From positions 1-18,423 of the forward strand of contig DNCN01000175.1 of the NCBI GenBank assembly GCA_003485015.1: 18,423 bases of DNA, written 5' to 3'. The translations under genes and the position numbers were made by a program. Below are positions 7,748 to 15,116 of this stretch, piece by piece (position 1 is the first letter of the stretch; each line of letters begins with the position of its first letter). The notes beneath the pieces were generated by a model, which saw only the letters and a program-made list of their open reading frames with translations, searched no databases and was not told the origin of the DNA. This stretch comes from a bacterium (GTDB taxonomy: Bacteria > UBA9089).

Positions 7748-8186
7748 TAGAACGAACTAGGCAGATAGCGACTAGATACCCTAATATTCCACCAACAATG
7801 ACCTCAATAGGGGTATGGCCCAAGAATTCCTTTAATCGAGCCTCTCCTATCTTTCCTTCACGATAAAAGTCATCGAGCATTCTGTTTAAGACACTGGCCT
7901 GCTGCCCGGCCGCTCTTCGCACTACCACTGCATCGGTAATGATGATTATCGCCATGATGAAGATAACAGCAAAGAGGGAGGAAGTCCATCCCTCATATCT
8001 ACCCACAGCCGTAGCCAAGGAGATTACTGTTGCTGAATGGGCGCTGGGCATACCACCATACCCTACAAAGATCCTGAAATTGATGCGTCGATTCCTCACT
8101 CCATAGATAAGAAACTTAAGAGATTGGGCAATAAACCATGCCCAGAAGGTCGCCCAAAGTATGGGGTTTTGAAGAATTTCAAGCAT
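7734..8186 (-). CDS. DUF212 / divergent PAP2-family membrane protein
   Basis: A 150-aa integral membrane protein with about four hydrophobic segments. It carries the hallmark blocks of the DUF212 family, annotated as divergent PAP2 or acid phosphatase/vanadium haloperoxidase-related: GGMPSAHSA after the first helix pair, the DAVVVRRAAGQQA block, and LGHTPIEVIVGG near the C-terminus. The Ser-Ala-His and Gly-His blocks resemble PAP2 phosphatase motifs, so a lipid-phosphate substrate is plausible, but I know of no proven activity. ATG 8186 is preferred because AAGGA ends about 10 bases upstream. An in-frame GTG at 8192 immediately follows the histidine kinase stop and sits too close to that site. 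The gene lies between the histidine kinase and uvrB, and a second PAP2 domain (the Dgk fusion) is in the same operon. Confidence 0.9.
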   Translation of the reverse strand: MLEILQNPILWATFWAWFIAQSLKFLIYGVRNRRINFRIFVGYGGMPSAHSATVISLATAVGRYEGWTSSLFAVIFIMAIIIITDAVVVRRAAGQQASVLNRMLDDFYREGKIGEARLKEFLGHTPIEVIVGGILGYLVAICLVRSNAGV

Positions 8187-8192
8187 TTTCAC

Positions 8193-9452
8193 TTATCCTT
8201 TTGGTAGGGTAAAATGGAAAGTACTCCCTTGGCCAAGCTTGCTCTCCACCCATATCCGGCCTTGGTGTTGTTTAACAACCTCCTGGCAGATGGACAATCC
8301 AAGTCCCATCCCCTTCGGCCTCTTCCTTACTTGAGAGAACTTCTCGAAGATTTGCTCAAAGTCCTCTTTCTTTATCCCTACACCACTGTCCCGAACACTA
8401 ACTTGAACAGTATCATCTTGTTCGTAAGCCCTAACCTCTATCTGGCCACCCTGGTGGGTGAACTTGACTGCATTATCCAGAAGGTTTTCTACGACCTGGA
8501 TCAAGGCATCCTTATTCCCTTTAACCTTAGGAAGACCATCCTGGATATCACTTACTATTTTGATTTCCTTCTCCTCGGCTATAGGTTGGATCAAGGAGAT
8601 TGCCCTAGAGATAACCTCATGAACCAGATCTACCTCCGTCATCTTGAATATAATCATTCCACCCTCGATCGCAGGGATACTTAAGAGATTATTAACTAGT
8701 CTCGTCAATCTATCAGCCTCATGATTGATGATTCTCAAAAATTCAAGGCTTGTAGATTTGTCTACATCCTGGGTAAGGAGAATCTCCGTATAGGATTTTA
8801 TGGAACTTAAGGGGGTGCGAAGCTCATGGGAAGCAGTATCGATGAAAGAGTCCTTGAGGCGGTCAAGCTCCTTCAAGCGTTCATTGGCTTCTTCAAGTTC
8901 CCTGGTCCTCTCCTCAACCTTCTTCTCCAGCTCCTCATAAAATCGAGCATTGGTGATGGCTTGGCCAGCCTGACCAGCAAAGATCCATAAGACCTTAAGA
9001 TCATCTTCATTAAAATCCTCGATAGTTTTAGTCCGGCACAAGGAGATAATCCCGACAAGTTCATTCAAAAAGAGGACTGGAACACAAAGGGATGATCTGA
9101 TACCCTTGCGCGGTTGGATATCCTTAAACTCCTCAGGCAGTTCTCCGCTCAACAATAGATAAGGCCTCTTCATCTTAGCCACTATTCCTGAAATCCCGCG
9201 GCCAATCTTGGTTCGGAATGTTTTTACTATCTCTGCGTCAAGACCTCTGGCTACCTTGATGGAGAGCTCTTCAGTCTCTCCATCAAGCAGCATAATCGAT
9301 CCAGTATCAGCCCTAAGATGTGTAATCACCTCATCCAGGATCATCTTCAATAATTTATCCAATTTGATGCTCGATAAGAGCACCCGACTTATCTGGTAAA
9401 GTCCAGCCAGTCTTTGGAGTGCTAATCCAAGATCCTCTCTCTCTTCAGTCAT
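8193..9452 (-). CDS. Soluble GAF-domain sensor histidine kinase
   Basis: A 419-aa two-component kinase without membrane segments, so it senses a cytoplasmic signal. A GAF domain spans about residues 15-170, followed by a coiled-coil linker (about 172-200), the dimerisation/phosphoacceptor domain with H209 in TASHELRTPLSSIKS, and a HATPase_c domain: N box ENLLDNAVKF (322-331), G1 D355-S-G-V-G359, F box FEKFSQV, G2 G381-M-G-L-G-L. All catalytic residues are present. No response regulator is encoded in the window, so the kinase is orphan here. The GAF ligand cannot be told from sequence. ATG 9452 has GGAG 6 bases upstream. It is placed after recO (38-base gap) and abuts the DUF212 gene, so it should be co-transcribed with repair genes. 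Confidence 0.95.
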   Translation of the reverse strand: MTEEREDLGLALQRLAGLYQISRVLLSSIKLDKLLKMILDEVITHLRADTGSIMLLDGETEELSIKVARGLDAEIVKTFRTKIGRGISGIVAKMKRPYLLLSGELPEEFKDIQPRKGIRSSLCVPVLFLNELVGIISLCRTKTIEDFNEDDLKVLWIFAGQAGQAITNARFYEELEKKVEERTRELEEANERLKELDRLKDSFIDTASHELRTPLSSIKSYTEILLTQDVDKSTSLEFLRIINHEADRLTRLVNNLLSIPAIEGGMIIFKMTEVDLVHEVISRAISLIQPIAEEKEIKIVSDIQDGLPKVKGNKDALIQVVENLLDNAVKFTHQGGQIEVRAYEQDDTVQVSVRDSGVGIKKEDFEQIFEKFSQVRKRPKGMGLGLSICQEVVKQHQGRIWVESKLGQGSTFHFTLPKG

Positions 9453-9490
9453 AAAATACTCCCCTCTCTCTTCAATCAGAGATCAAACTA

Positions 9491-10243
9491 CTAGTCTACT
9501 AATACCTCTAAGACCTTCAATGATTTTAACGGATAAGAAAGATGAGGATTTAGATAAGAATCTGAAGCTATCTTCAGCTCCTCCTCTATCCTCCTCCCTA
9601 AGTGTATCCTTTTGATTGTGTAAAGTGGAGATTTAAGAATCCTTCTCATAACCATCAGGGTTCCCCTTGAGATCTCAATTGCATCATCTGTTTGGCACCT
9701 CTCGCACAATACCCCTCCATAGGAGGAGCTAAATCTGATTATCTCATTCAATCCTTCTCGGCATTTAACGCAAACATCAACCTCGGGTCCAAACCCCAAA
9801 ACCTTCATCATCTTTAGGTTGAGAGTGTAAGTAAAAAGTCTATTTACTTCCCCATCTTCAAGCCAAGCAAGGCTTTCCAGGATCAGCCTAAAGAGTCGTC
9901 GATCCGGTAAGCCCCTTCTAACTAAAACCTTTACCAGTTCAATCAGATAGCACCCGCAAGCAATCTTGCTGGGATCTTGGCGAATTCTACCAAAGTGATT
10001 GAGGGTTTCTATCTGGCTAATAAAACTTAATCCCCTTCCCTCCGCTAAGTAGAAGACAAGATGAATATGGGTAAATATCTCTAAGCTTGCTCCGAATCTA
10101 CTCCTAGAGCCTCGAGCCATCTTGGCCACTGCCGAAAATCTTCCCCAGTCTTGGCTGTATAGATCGGCAATCCGACTTGTCTCGCCCAGGTTATGGGTCG
10201 ATAAAACCACCGCCTCCGTCTTGTGGACATTCTTCTTGGCCAT
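9491..10243 (-). CDS. recO: RecO, DNA repair and recombination mediator
   Basis: A 250-aa RecO, normal length. RecO with RecR (and RecF) loads RecA onto SSB-coated single-stranded DNA at gaps. The N-terminal OB-fold is seen in KTEAVVLSTHNLGETSRIADLYS and the GRFSAVAKMARGSRSRFGASLE block. A zinc-finger pair C158-x2-C161 and C180-x2-C183 lies in the C-terminal half, and all four cysteines are intact. ATG 10243 follows AAAGGGG by about 4 bases. It sits 20 bases after the CNNM gene. RecO genes commonly travel with ybeY, dgk and CNNM genes, which supports the call. Confidence 0.95.
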   Translation of the reverse strand: MAKKNVHKTEAVVLSTHNLGETSRIADLYSQDWGRFSAVAKMARGSRSRFGASLEIFTHIHLVFYLAEGRGLSFISQIETLNHFGRIRQDPSKIACGCYLIELVKVLVRRGLPDRRLFRLILESLAWLEDGEVNRLFTYTLNLKMMKVLGFGPEVDVCVKCREGLNEIIRFSSSYGGVLCERCQTDDAIEISRGTLMVMRRILKSPLYTIKRIHLGRRIEEELKIASDSYLNPHLSYPLKSLKVLEVLVD

Positions 10244-10263
10244 CGTACCCCTTTAAGAGGGAT

Positions 10264-11490
10264 TCAATTCACCTCTAACTTGACAAGCAAGATGCTCTTC
10301 TTATCTGCTTTGAGAACAATAAGTCTTACCCCTTCGAGTTTAATTGATTCATCAGGGACGGGAATACGACCCAACCTCTCTAAGATAAACCCAGCAATAG
10401 TCTCGAATCCATCCTCTGGTAGATTTAGACCAAGTTCTTCATTGAGCCGGGCGATGTGCATCTTGGCGTTAACCAGATAGACTCCTTCACCTACTGCTTT
10501 AAATGGGGTCTCCTCATCGAAATCATATTCATCCTTGATTTCACCCACAATCTCCTCTAAGAGATCCTCTAGGGTCACTAGCCCTGCTGTCCCTCCATAT
10601 TCATCTACCACAATGGCCATATGTACACTTTTCCTACGAAATTCTCGAAGAAGTTTCGAAAGGGGCATCATCTCTGGGACAAAATAGGCTGGATGGGCAA
10701 GATCTTTAGCCACAATGAGATTTTTAAGAAAATCTTTCCCTATAAGGCCAAGAAGATCCTTAGCATAGAGGATGCCTGTAATATTATCTATACTATCTTT
10801 GCAAACAGGAATCCGGGCGCAAAGCTCTTTCTTCAGAAGATTAAGGATTTCGTCTATTCCCGCCTCCTCTCCAATACAGACCATATCAACTCTAGGGGTC
10901 ATCACTTCCTTGACCTTGGAGGCAGGAAGATCGAGGACAGCCCCAAGCATCTGAAAGCCTCCTTCGTCCACCACGCCATCTGCCCTTCCTTCCTTTAACA
11001 ACAGGTGAAACCCACGGCGGTCCATAAAGAGACCAGTTCTGCCTTCTGGCTTCACAAAGAGAGAAGAAATACCCCCAACTAAATTTGCCAGAGGAAGGAG
11101 TGTAAGGTAGGAGATCTTAAGGGGGTGGGCCAAGCTTAGGGTAAGGGTATTGGGATATTGACTGAAGAGGGCCTTAGGGATTATCTCTCCAAAGACAAGA
11201 ACCAGAAAAGAAAGGATTAGATTTGAGACCAAGAGATACTTTTCAAAGAGGAAGGTGGTTACAGCCGAAGCTGTAACTATAGCTATATTGGTCCCCACCA
11301 GCATAACGGTTAAGAGCTTAGAAGGGTTAGCCAATAGACCCCGAAGTATCTTGGCTTGGGGGAGACCACTTTCAGACAAGTGACGCAGCCGAAGACGGTT
11401 GATCGAAACCACACCTGTCTCTGATCCCGAAAAGAAAGCAGCTAAAAGGATGCAGATCCCGATTACCGCTAATAAAGGTAGTGTATACAT
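10264..11490 (-). CDS. CNNM/DUF21-CBS-CorC_HlyC membrane protein (hemolysin C/CorC-like), full length
   Basis: A 408-aa protein with three parts. The CNNM (DUF21) transmembrane domain, residues about 1-150, includes the conserved F20-S-G-S-E24 helix break and FGEIIPK (100-106). A CBS pair spans about 190-315, with EVMTPR at 195-200 and the signature DEYGGTAGLVTLEDL (296-310). The C-terminal CorC_HlyC (transporter-associated) domain is about 330-405. Related CNNM/CorC proteins export Mg2+ or act in divalent cation homeostasis, with the CBS pair binding Mg-ATP. The name hemolysin is historical. ATG 11490 is immediately after the stop of its paralogue, with AGAGG in the upstream gene's end as ribosome binding site. 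Transport activity here is inferred from the family. Confidence 0.93.
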   Translation of the reverse strand: MYTLPLLAVIGICILLAAFFSGSETGVVSINRLRLRHLSESGLPQAKILRGLLANPSKLLTVMLVGTNIAIVTASAVTTFLFEKYLLVSNLILSFLVLVFGEIIPKALFSQYPNTLTLSLAHPLKISYLTLLPLANLVGGISSLFVKPEGRTGLFMDRRGFHLLLKEGRADGVVDEGGFQMLGAVLDLPASKVKEVMTPRVDMVCIGEEAGIDEILNLLKKELCARIPVCKDSIDNITGILYAKDLLGLIGKDFLKNLIVAKDLAHPAYFVPEMMPLSKLLREFRRKSVHMAIVVDEYGGTAGLVTLEDLLEEIVGEIKDEYDFDEETPFKAVGEGVYLVNAKMHIARLNEELGLNLPEDGFETIAGFILERLGRIPVPDESIKLEGVRLIVLKADKKSILLVKLEVN

Positions 11491-12525
11491 CTACCTCTTT
11501 CTCACTAAAAGGTCGTACTCATCTTCAATCTCACCTACAATCTCCTCCAACAAATCCTCGAGAGTTACCAAGCCCACCAATCGACCATGTCTGTCTTTAA
11601 CCACAGCCATTTGGCACCTCTTGCGCTGTAATTCAGACCACAGCTCCCTAATCATCTTATCTGGATGAACAATCCAGACCGGTCGAAGGATCTCTTCAAG
11701 GCTGAACCCCTTTTCCTTGTCCCCACCTTCATAAACTAGAAAATCCCGGGCGTGGACCACACCAATAATGTTATCCATCGATCCATCATATATGGGTATT
11801 CTTGAATAAGCCGTTCGCTGAATAAGATTAAGGACATCTTCTCGACTGGCTTCTTTTGGGCTCGAGACTATCAGATGACGAGGAATCATAACCTCTTTAA
11901 CCACACCTTCTCCAAATCGGAAGACCCCCCGAATCATACTAGTATCGCTCTCTTCCAAGATTCCTTCTTCCTCGCCAAGTCTTAAGGCACTAAATATCTC
12001 CCCTTTAGTAAAAGAAGATGATGCTCCTTTAAGACCCAGAAGCCTCTCTAAGAAAGTCTTAAAAACACTTGTGATCCCTACAAGAATCCCCTTTAAAGGA
12101 AAGATGGCAAGAGAGAATAGGCCTATTACCTTAGCTACCTTTGGGGCAACGGCCTCTGGTTTCGTCAAAGCCAACGTCTTAGGAACCACTTCTCCAAAAA
12201 TGAGTAGTGTTATTGTCATAATAGCAATGCTAACTCCAACCCCTATCTCTCCACTTATACCAGACCTCCGACAAAGATCCAACGCAATCGAGGCGGAGAT
12301 GCCTGAGGCTAGAATATTGACTATGGTATTGCCTGTTAACAGATCGATGAGTAACCTATTGGGCTTTTCAAGGAGATTATTAACGGTCTTATCATTTAGT
12401 CTCCTTTTGCTCAGCCGTCCTAAAGAGAAGAGAGCTGTCTCACTCATCGAGAAGAAAGCCGAAAGCCCAAACAAGATTACTACAAGCCCAATCTTTGATC
12501 CCAAAAGTAGATTGGATTCGTCCAA
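11491..12525 (-). CDS. CNNM/DUF21-CBS membrane protein lacking the C-terminal CorC_HlyC domain
   Basis: A 344-aa paralogue of the next gene. It has the CNNM membrane domain (residues about 8-165) with F25-S-M-S-E29 and FGEVVPK (110-116), and a CBS pair (about 205-335) with EVMIPR and the LVGLVTLEDLLEEIVGEIEDEYD block, where the protein stops. The about 75-residue CorC_HlyC domain of its neighbour is missing. The reading frame ends cleanly at a TAG, with the next gene's ATG starting on the following base, so this looks like a natural architecture and not a frameshift. TTG 12525 is the start, with GGAGGT at 12537-12542, 11 bases upstream. The two proteins could form a heteromeric cation transporter, an inference from tandem placement. 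Confidence 0.92.
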   Translation of the reverse strand: MDESNLLLGSKIGLVVILFGLSAFFSMSETALFSLGRLSKRRLNDKTVNNLLEKPNRLLIDLLTGNTIVNILASGISASIALDLCRRSGISGEIGVGVSIAIMTITLLIFGEVVPKTLALTKPEAVAPKVAKVIGLFSLAIFPLKGILVGITSVFKTFLERLLGLKGASSSFTKGEIFSALRLGEEEGILEESDTSMIRGVFRFGEGVVKEVMIPRHLIVSSPKEASREDVLNLIQRTAYSRIPIYDGSMDNIIGVVHARDFLVYEGGDKEKGFSLEEILRPVWIVHPDKMIRELWSELQRKRCQMAVVKDRHGRLVGLVTLEDLLEEIVGEIEDEYDLLVRKR

Positions 12526-12569
12526 TCTAAAATCTTACCTCCAAATAGCAGATTCAACAATTAGCTTAT

Positions 12570-13280
12570 TTAGCTAACTATTTGAAAGACTATAAAGGCT
12601 AGAAGGCTTCCCAGAAGGGCACCTACAATTACCTCGAAGTATGTATGTATTCCGGTCCTAGCCCGGCTATGGCTAATGACAATGGCCATCATCAGAACAA
12701 GGAGACTCACTAAGATATCTTTGGCAAGGAAGGTTATCACTACCCAGCAGGCGAAAGAGAGGGCGGCATGGCCGCTGAGTGCCCCTCCCCTAAGTGGTGT
12801 TCCTTTACCAAAATAGGCTTTGACTGCTACCGTAGAGATGACTACAAGGAGCAATATCACAAAACTAACATATTCTGGTGCTTCCCGGAGTCTAGAGATC
12901 AAGGGGTTTAGGGGAAAATCACCAAGATGGGGGTAAAGGATAAGATACCCCACGATTACAGCCACAATGGAAGCAACAAGGACTGCACCCGCTGCTATAT
13001 CCTTAAACATCCCTACTTGGGCATGTTCCTCTCCATGGACAAAATCCAACATTCCTTCTAGAGAAGTATTGACCATCTCCGCCACCAGAACCAACCCTAT
13101 AGCGAAAGTAATGGCGACCATCTCTAACCTGGAAAGATCCAAGAGGAGACTGAAGAGAAGAATGGTCACCGCTATCAGGATATGCAACTGCATATTCCAC
13201 TCTGCTTTAAAGACATAGATAAACCCATTGATAGCATGATTAAAACTTTTAATAAGTCCTGGCCTTTTTATCCCTGACAC
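12570..13280 (-). CDS. Fused DgkA-type lipid kinase and PAP2 lipid phosphatase
   Basis: A 236-aa membrane protein with two enzymes. The first half (residues about 10-118) is a prokaryotic diacylglycerol/undecaprenol kinase: SFNHAINGFIYVFKAEWNMQ lead-in, E68-M-V-N71-T-S-L-E75 and D79 in the active-site helix, and the K93-D94-I-A-A-G block. The second half (about 135-236) is a PAP2 phosphatase with K159-G-T-P-L-R, the L-S169-G-H171 motif, and S205-R206-x5-H212. In the last motif a Glu (E216) takes the place of the usual following Asp. The kinase phosphorylates undecaprenol or diacylglycerol, and the phosphatase removes phosphate from undecaprenyl-PP, so the fusion links opposite steps of lipid-carrier turnover in the inner membrane. 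GTG 13280 overlaps ybeY by 13 bases. Fusions or neighbours of this kind are known from other bacteria. Which lipid is used is inferred. Confidence 0.93.
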   Translation of the reverse strand: MSGIKRPGLIKSFNHAINGFIYVFKAEWNMQLHILIAVTILLFSLLLDLSRLEMVAITFAIGLVLVAEMVNTSLEGMLDFVHGEEHAQVGMFKDIAAGAVLVASIVAVIVGYLILYPHLGDFPLNPLISRLREAPEYVSFVILLLVVISTVAVKAYFGKGTPLRGGALSGHAALSFACWVVITFLAKDILVSLLVLMMAIVISHSRARTGIHTYFEVIVGALLGSLLAFIVFQIVS

Positions 13281-13702
13281 AGCTCTTTTTCTCTCTGTTG
13301 CATCTTAAGACAATCTTTTTCTCTTTCATGATCGTAGCCTAAAAGATGCAAAGTCCCATGGATGAGAAGAACCTCAAGTTCTTTCTCAAGACTATGCCCT
13401 AACGTCTTTGCTTGCTGGCGAGCCGTATCCAGAGAGATAGCAATCTCTCCTAAACATGCTCCATCTTTAATCATCCCCTTTTCTTTAAAAGGGAAGGCTA
13501 AAACATCAGTGGGACTATCTACCCCTCGCCAAAGGCGATTCAATTCCTGCACAAAACCATCATCCCCTAAGACCACACTTACTTCCACATTATTTACCCC
13601 TTCTTCCTTGAGAACTCGCTTAACTACCTCCTTGATCGATTTAATCCCTATCTTCTTTCCTCTATTAATAAAATTAAAATTGGAAACCAGAATTTTTATC
13701 AT
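13268..13702 (-). CDS. ybeY: YbeY, rRNA-processing endoribonuclease
   Basis: A 144-aa UPF0054 protein, normal length. YbeY is a zinc-dependent single-strand endoribonuclease needed for 16S rRNA 3'-end maturation and ribosome quality control. The metal-binding motif H115-G-T-L-H119-L-L-G-Y-D-H125 is complete, preceded by the RGVDSPTDVLAFPF block and the GEIAIS strand. ATG 13702 has GAGGGAG just upstream. It is the first gene of its operon here, about 180 bases downstream of a predicted promoter. In many bacteria phoH, an HD-domain protein gene (pgpH) and ybeY are adjacent. Here phoH lies 427 bases upstream, and the pgpH gene is absent from the gap. Confidence 0.96.
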   Translation of the reverse strand: MIKILVSNFNFINRGKKIGIKSIKEVVKRVLKEEGVNNVEVSVVLGDDGFVQELNRLWRGVDSPTDVLAFPFKEKGMIKDGACLGEIAISLDTARQQAKTLGHSLEKELEVLLIHGTLHLLGYDHEREKDCLKMQQREKELCQG

Positions 13703-13747
13703 TGACTCCCTCTTCTTCTAGACACTTTAATCTGGATACTAACACCC

Positions 13748-13780
13748 ATCAAGATTTAAATAAACTTTGACAATCTTGAT
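13748..13780 (-). repeat. 9-bp inverted repeat in the ybeY leader
   Basis: ATCAAGATT at 13748-13756 pairs perfectly with AATCTTGAT at 13772-13780 around a 15-nt loop, 46 bases upstream of the ybeY start. No T run follows on the - strand, so it is not a classical terminator. It could be an RNA hairpin or protein-binding site in the leader. Confidence 0.4.
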
Positions 13781-13888
13781 CAGATCCTGCAGGCTAAAAC
13801 ACTTCATCTATCTGGACTTCTAGTAATGGCAAACAACATTAATAAATAATTAGTGAAAGCCCCCTCCTTTTAGTCTCAGCTTTGGTCA

Positions 13889-13917
13889 ATTCTAACTCTT
13901 TTTGAAAGATAAATCAA
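13889..13917 (-). promoter_or_regulatory. Predicted sigma70-type promoter for the ybeY-uvrB operon
   Basis: Reading the - strand, TTGATT (13917-13912) is followed by 17 bases and then TAGAAT (13894-13889). Spacing is ideal and each hexamer matches the consensus at most positions. A start site near 13882 would give a 5' leader of about 180 nt before ybeY, containing the 9-bp inverted repeat. It lies in the only long gap of the - strand gene run, where a promoter would be expected. Confidence 0.6.
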
Positions 13918-14060
13918 GCTTTTCTTTAATACCCACCTCTACCCTTAAAGATCAAAGGCATCTAAAAAGCTCATCCAATCCATAACAGCTGAATCAAGGC
14001 TATAAACAGGAAAGACTTGGAAGTAATTCCTTTTATCCACTCAAAAGCCTAATCGGCAAC

Positions 14061-14102
14061 TTGGTATCATTCAGTGAAAACCCATTCTCCTTGAGATACC
14101 AA
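14061..14102 (-). repeat. 8-bp inverted repeat downstream of phoH
   Basis: TTGGTATC at 14061-14068 pairs perfectly with GATACCAA at 14095-14102 around a 26-nt loop, 27 bases after the phoH stop in the direction of transcription. No T tract follows, so it is not a standard intrinsic terminator. It may be a weak 3' structure or chance. Confidence 0.3.
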
Positions 14103-14129
14103 AGGAGGTCAGAAAAATGTAACGTATCA

Positions 14130-15116
14130 TTAAGGAGATAGTGAAGGCTCTTGTTCTCTTGTAAGATGGCGTTTTTCGTATTCGTCATAGGCTTTTATAA
14201 TCTTCTGAACTAAACTGTGGCGGACTACATCAGAGCCATCAAAATATATAAATTCGATTCCCTCAATTCCATCCAAGATCTTCTGACTTTCTATCAATCC
14301 TGAAGGAACACCCTGAGGAAGATCGATCTGAGTGATGTCTCCAGTAACAACCGCCTTAGAGTCGAACCCTAAGCGGGTTAAAAACATCTTCATCTGCTCG
14401 GTGGTCGTGTTCTGGGCTTCATCTAAGATAACAAAGGCATCATTTAAGGTTCTACCCCGCATGAAGGCTAGAGGGGCAACCTCGATTATCCCCTGAGAGA
14501 GATAGTGCTGGAACCTTTCAATACCAATCATATCGAAGAGGGCATCGTAGAGGGGACGAAGATAAGGATCGACCTTCTCCTTGAGATCCCCTGGGAGAAA
14601 CCCTAATTTCTCGCCAGCCTCAACTGCTGGTCTAGTCAGAATAATCCGGGCAACTTCCTTCTTTAAGAAGGCAGAACAAGCCATAGCCACAGCCAGATAG
14701 GTCTTACCTGTGCCAGCTGGACCAATAGCAATAACTAAGTCATACTCCCCTATTGCCTGAATATATCTCTTTTGGCCCAAGGTCTTTGGCCTGACTAACC
14801 TCCCTCGCTCTGAAACACCAATGGCCTCCTCGAAGATCCCGCGCAGATCGACCTCTTCGTTCTCCAGGATCATTCTCAAGCTGTATCGAACCTCAGGAGG
14901 TCGAATAAGATGCCCACCACGTAAAATAGCTAGAAGTTCCTCAAAAAGCTTTCTGGCTACTCTTGCCTCACTTTCTTCACCTTCAATGATTATTTCATGC
15001 CCTCGACTGCGAATCTTTGCGTTCAATCCCTCCCGAATAATTCGCAGATTTTGGTCCTGGTGGCCAAGGAGATTGACTACCTCTTCATCACTATTCAGAG
15101 TTATTCTATGCTCCAT
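14130..15116 (-). CDS. phoH: PhoH family P-loop ATPase
   Basis: A 328-aa PhoH-like protein of normal length. A KH-like N-terminal domain (residues about 1-75) suggests RNA binding, followed by the P-loop ATPase: Walker A G132-P-A-G-T-G-K-T139, the TRPAVEAGEKLGFLPGDL block (161-178), and Walker B F228-V-I-L-D-E233 in the AFVILDEAQNTT segment. Members are linked by context to RNA metabolism and ribosome maturation with YbeY, although the reaction beyond ATP hydrolysis is not firmly known. ATG 15116 overlaps the aspS stop by 11 bases and has a weak ribosome binding site (GGAT about 10 bases upstream), suggesting coupling. It appears to be the last gene of the hisS-aspS-phoH unit. Confidence 0.95.
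   Translation of the reverse strand: MEHRITLNSDEEVVNLLGHQDQNLRIIREGLNAKIRSRGHEIIIEGEESEARVARKLFEELLAILRGGHLIRPPEVRYSLRMILENEEVDLRGIFEEAIGVSERGRLVRPKTLGQKRYIQAIGEYDLVIAIGPAGTGKTYLAVAMACSAFLKKEVARIILTRPAVEAGEKLGFLPGDLKEKVDPYLRPLYDALFDMIGIERFQHYLSQGIIEVAPLAFMRGRTLNDAFVILDEAQNTTTEQMKMFLTRLGFDSKAVVTGDITQIDLPQGVPSGLIESQKILDGIEGIEFIYFDGSDVVRHSLVQKIIKAYDEYEKRHLTREQEPSLSP

Larger units (their letters stand above)
13703..14129 (-). other. Non-coding gap between phoH and ybeY
   Basis: This 427-bp AT-rich stretch has no convincing reading frame on either strand. On the - strand it holds a candidate promoter, a 9-bp inverted repeat and an 8-bp inverted repeat just past the phoH stop (all listed separately). 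An AAGGAGGGGG purine run on the - strand near 13865 is not followed by a start codon at usable spacing. I see no tRNA, CRISPR repeat or remnant of a recognisable gene. Confidence 0.7.

Noticed and set aside
8214..8684. 156-aa + strand open frame
   Set aside because: It is antisense to the ATPase half of the histidine kinase, has no family-like motifs and no ribosome binding site.
11491..11493. Frameshift or truncation of the first CNNM gene
   Set aside because: The frame ends cleanly and the next gene starts on the following base with its own full domain set; no out-of-frame CorC_HlyC remnant lies between.
12071..12577. 168-aa + strand open frame
   Set aside because: It is antisense to the CNNM membrane domain, whose motifs are clear on the other strand.
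14015..14092. Small coding frame after the AAGGAGA at 14086-14092 on the - strand
   Set aside because: The ATG abuts the Shine-Dalgarno and the frame stops after four codons.
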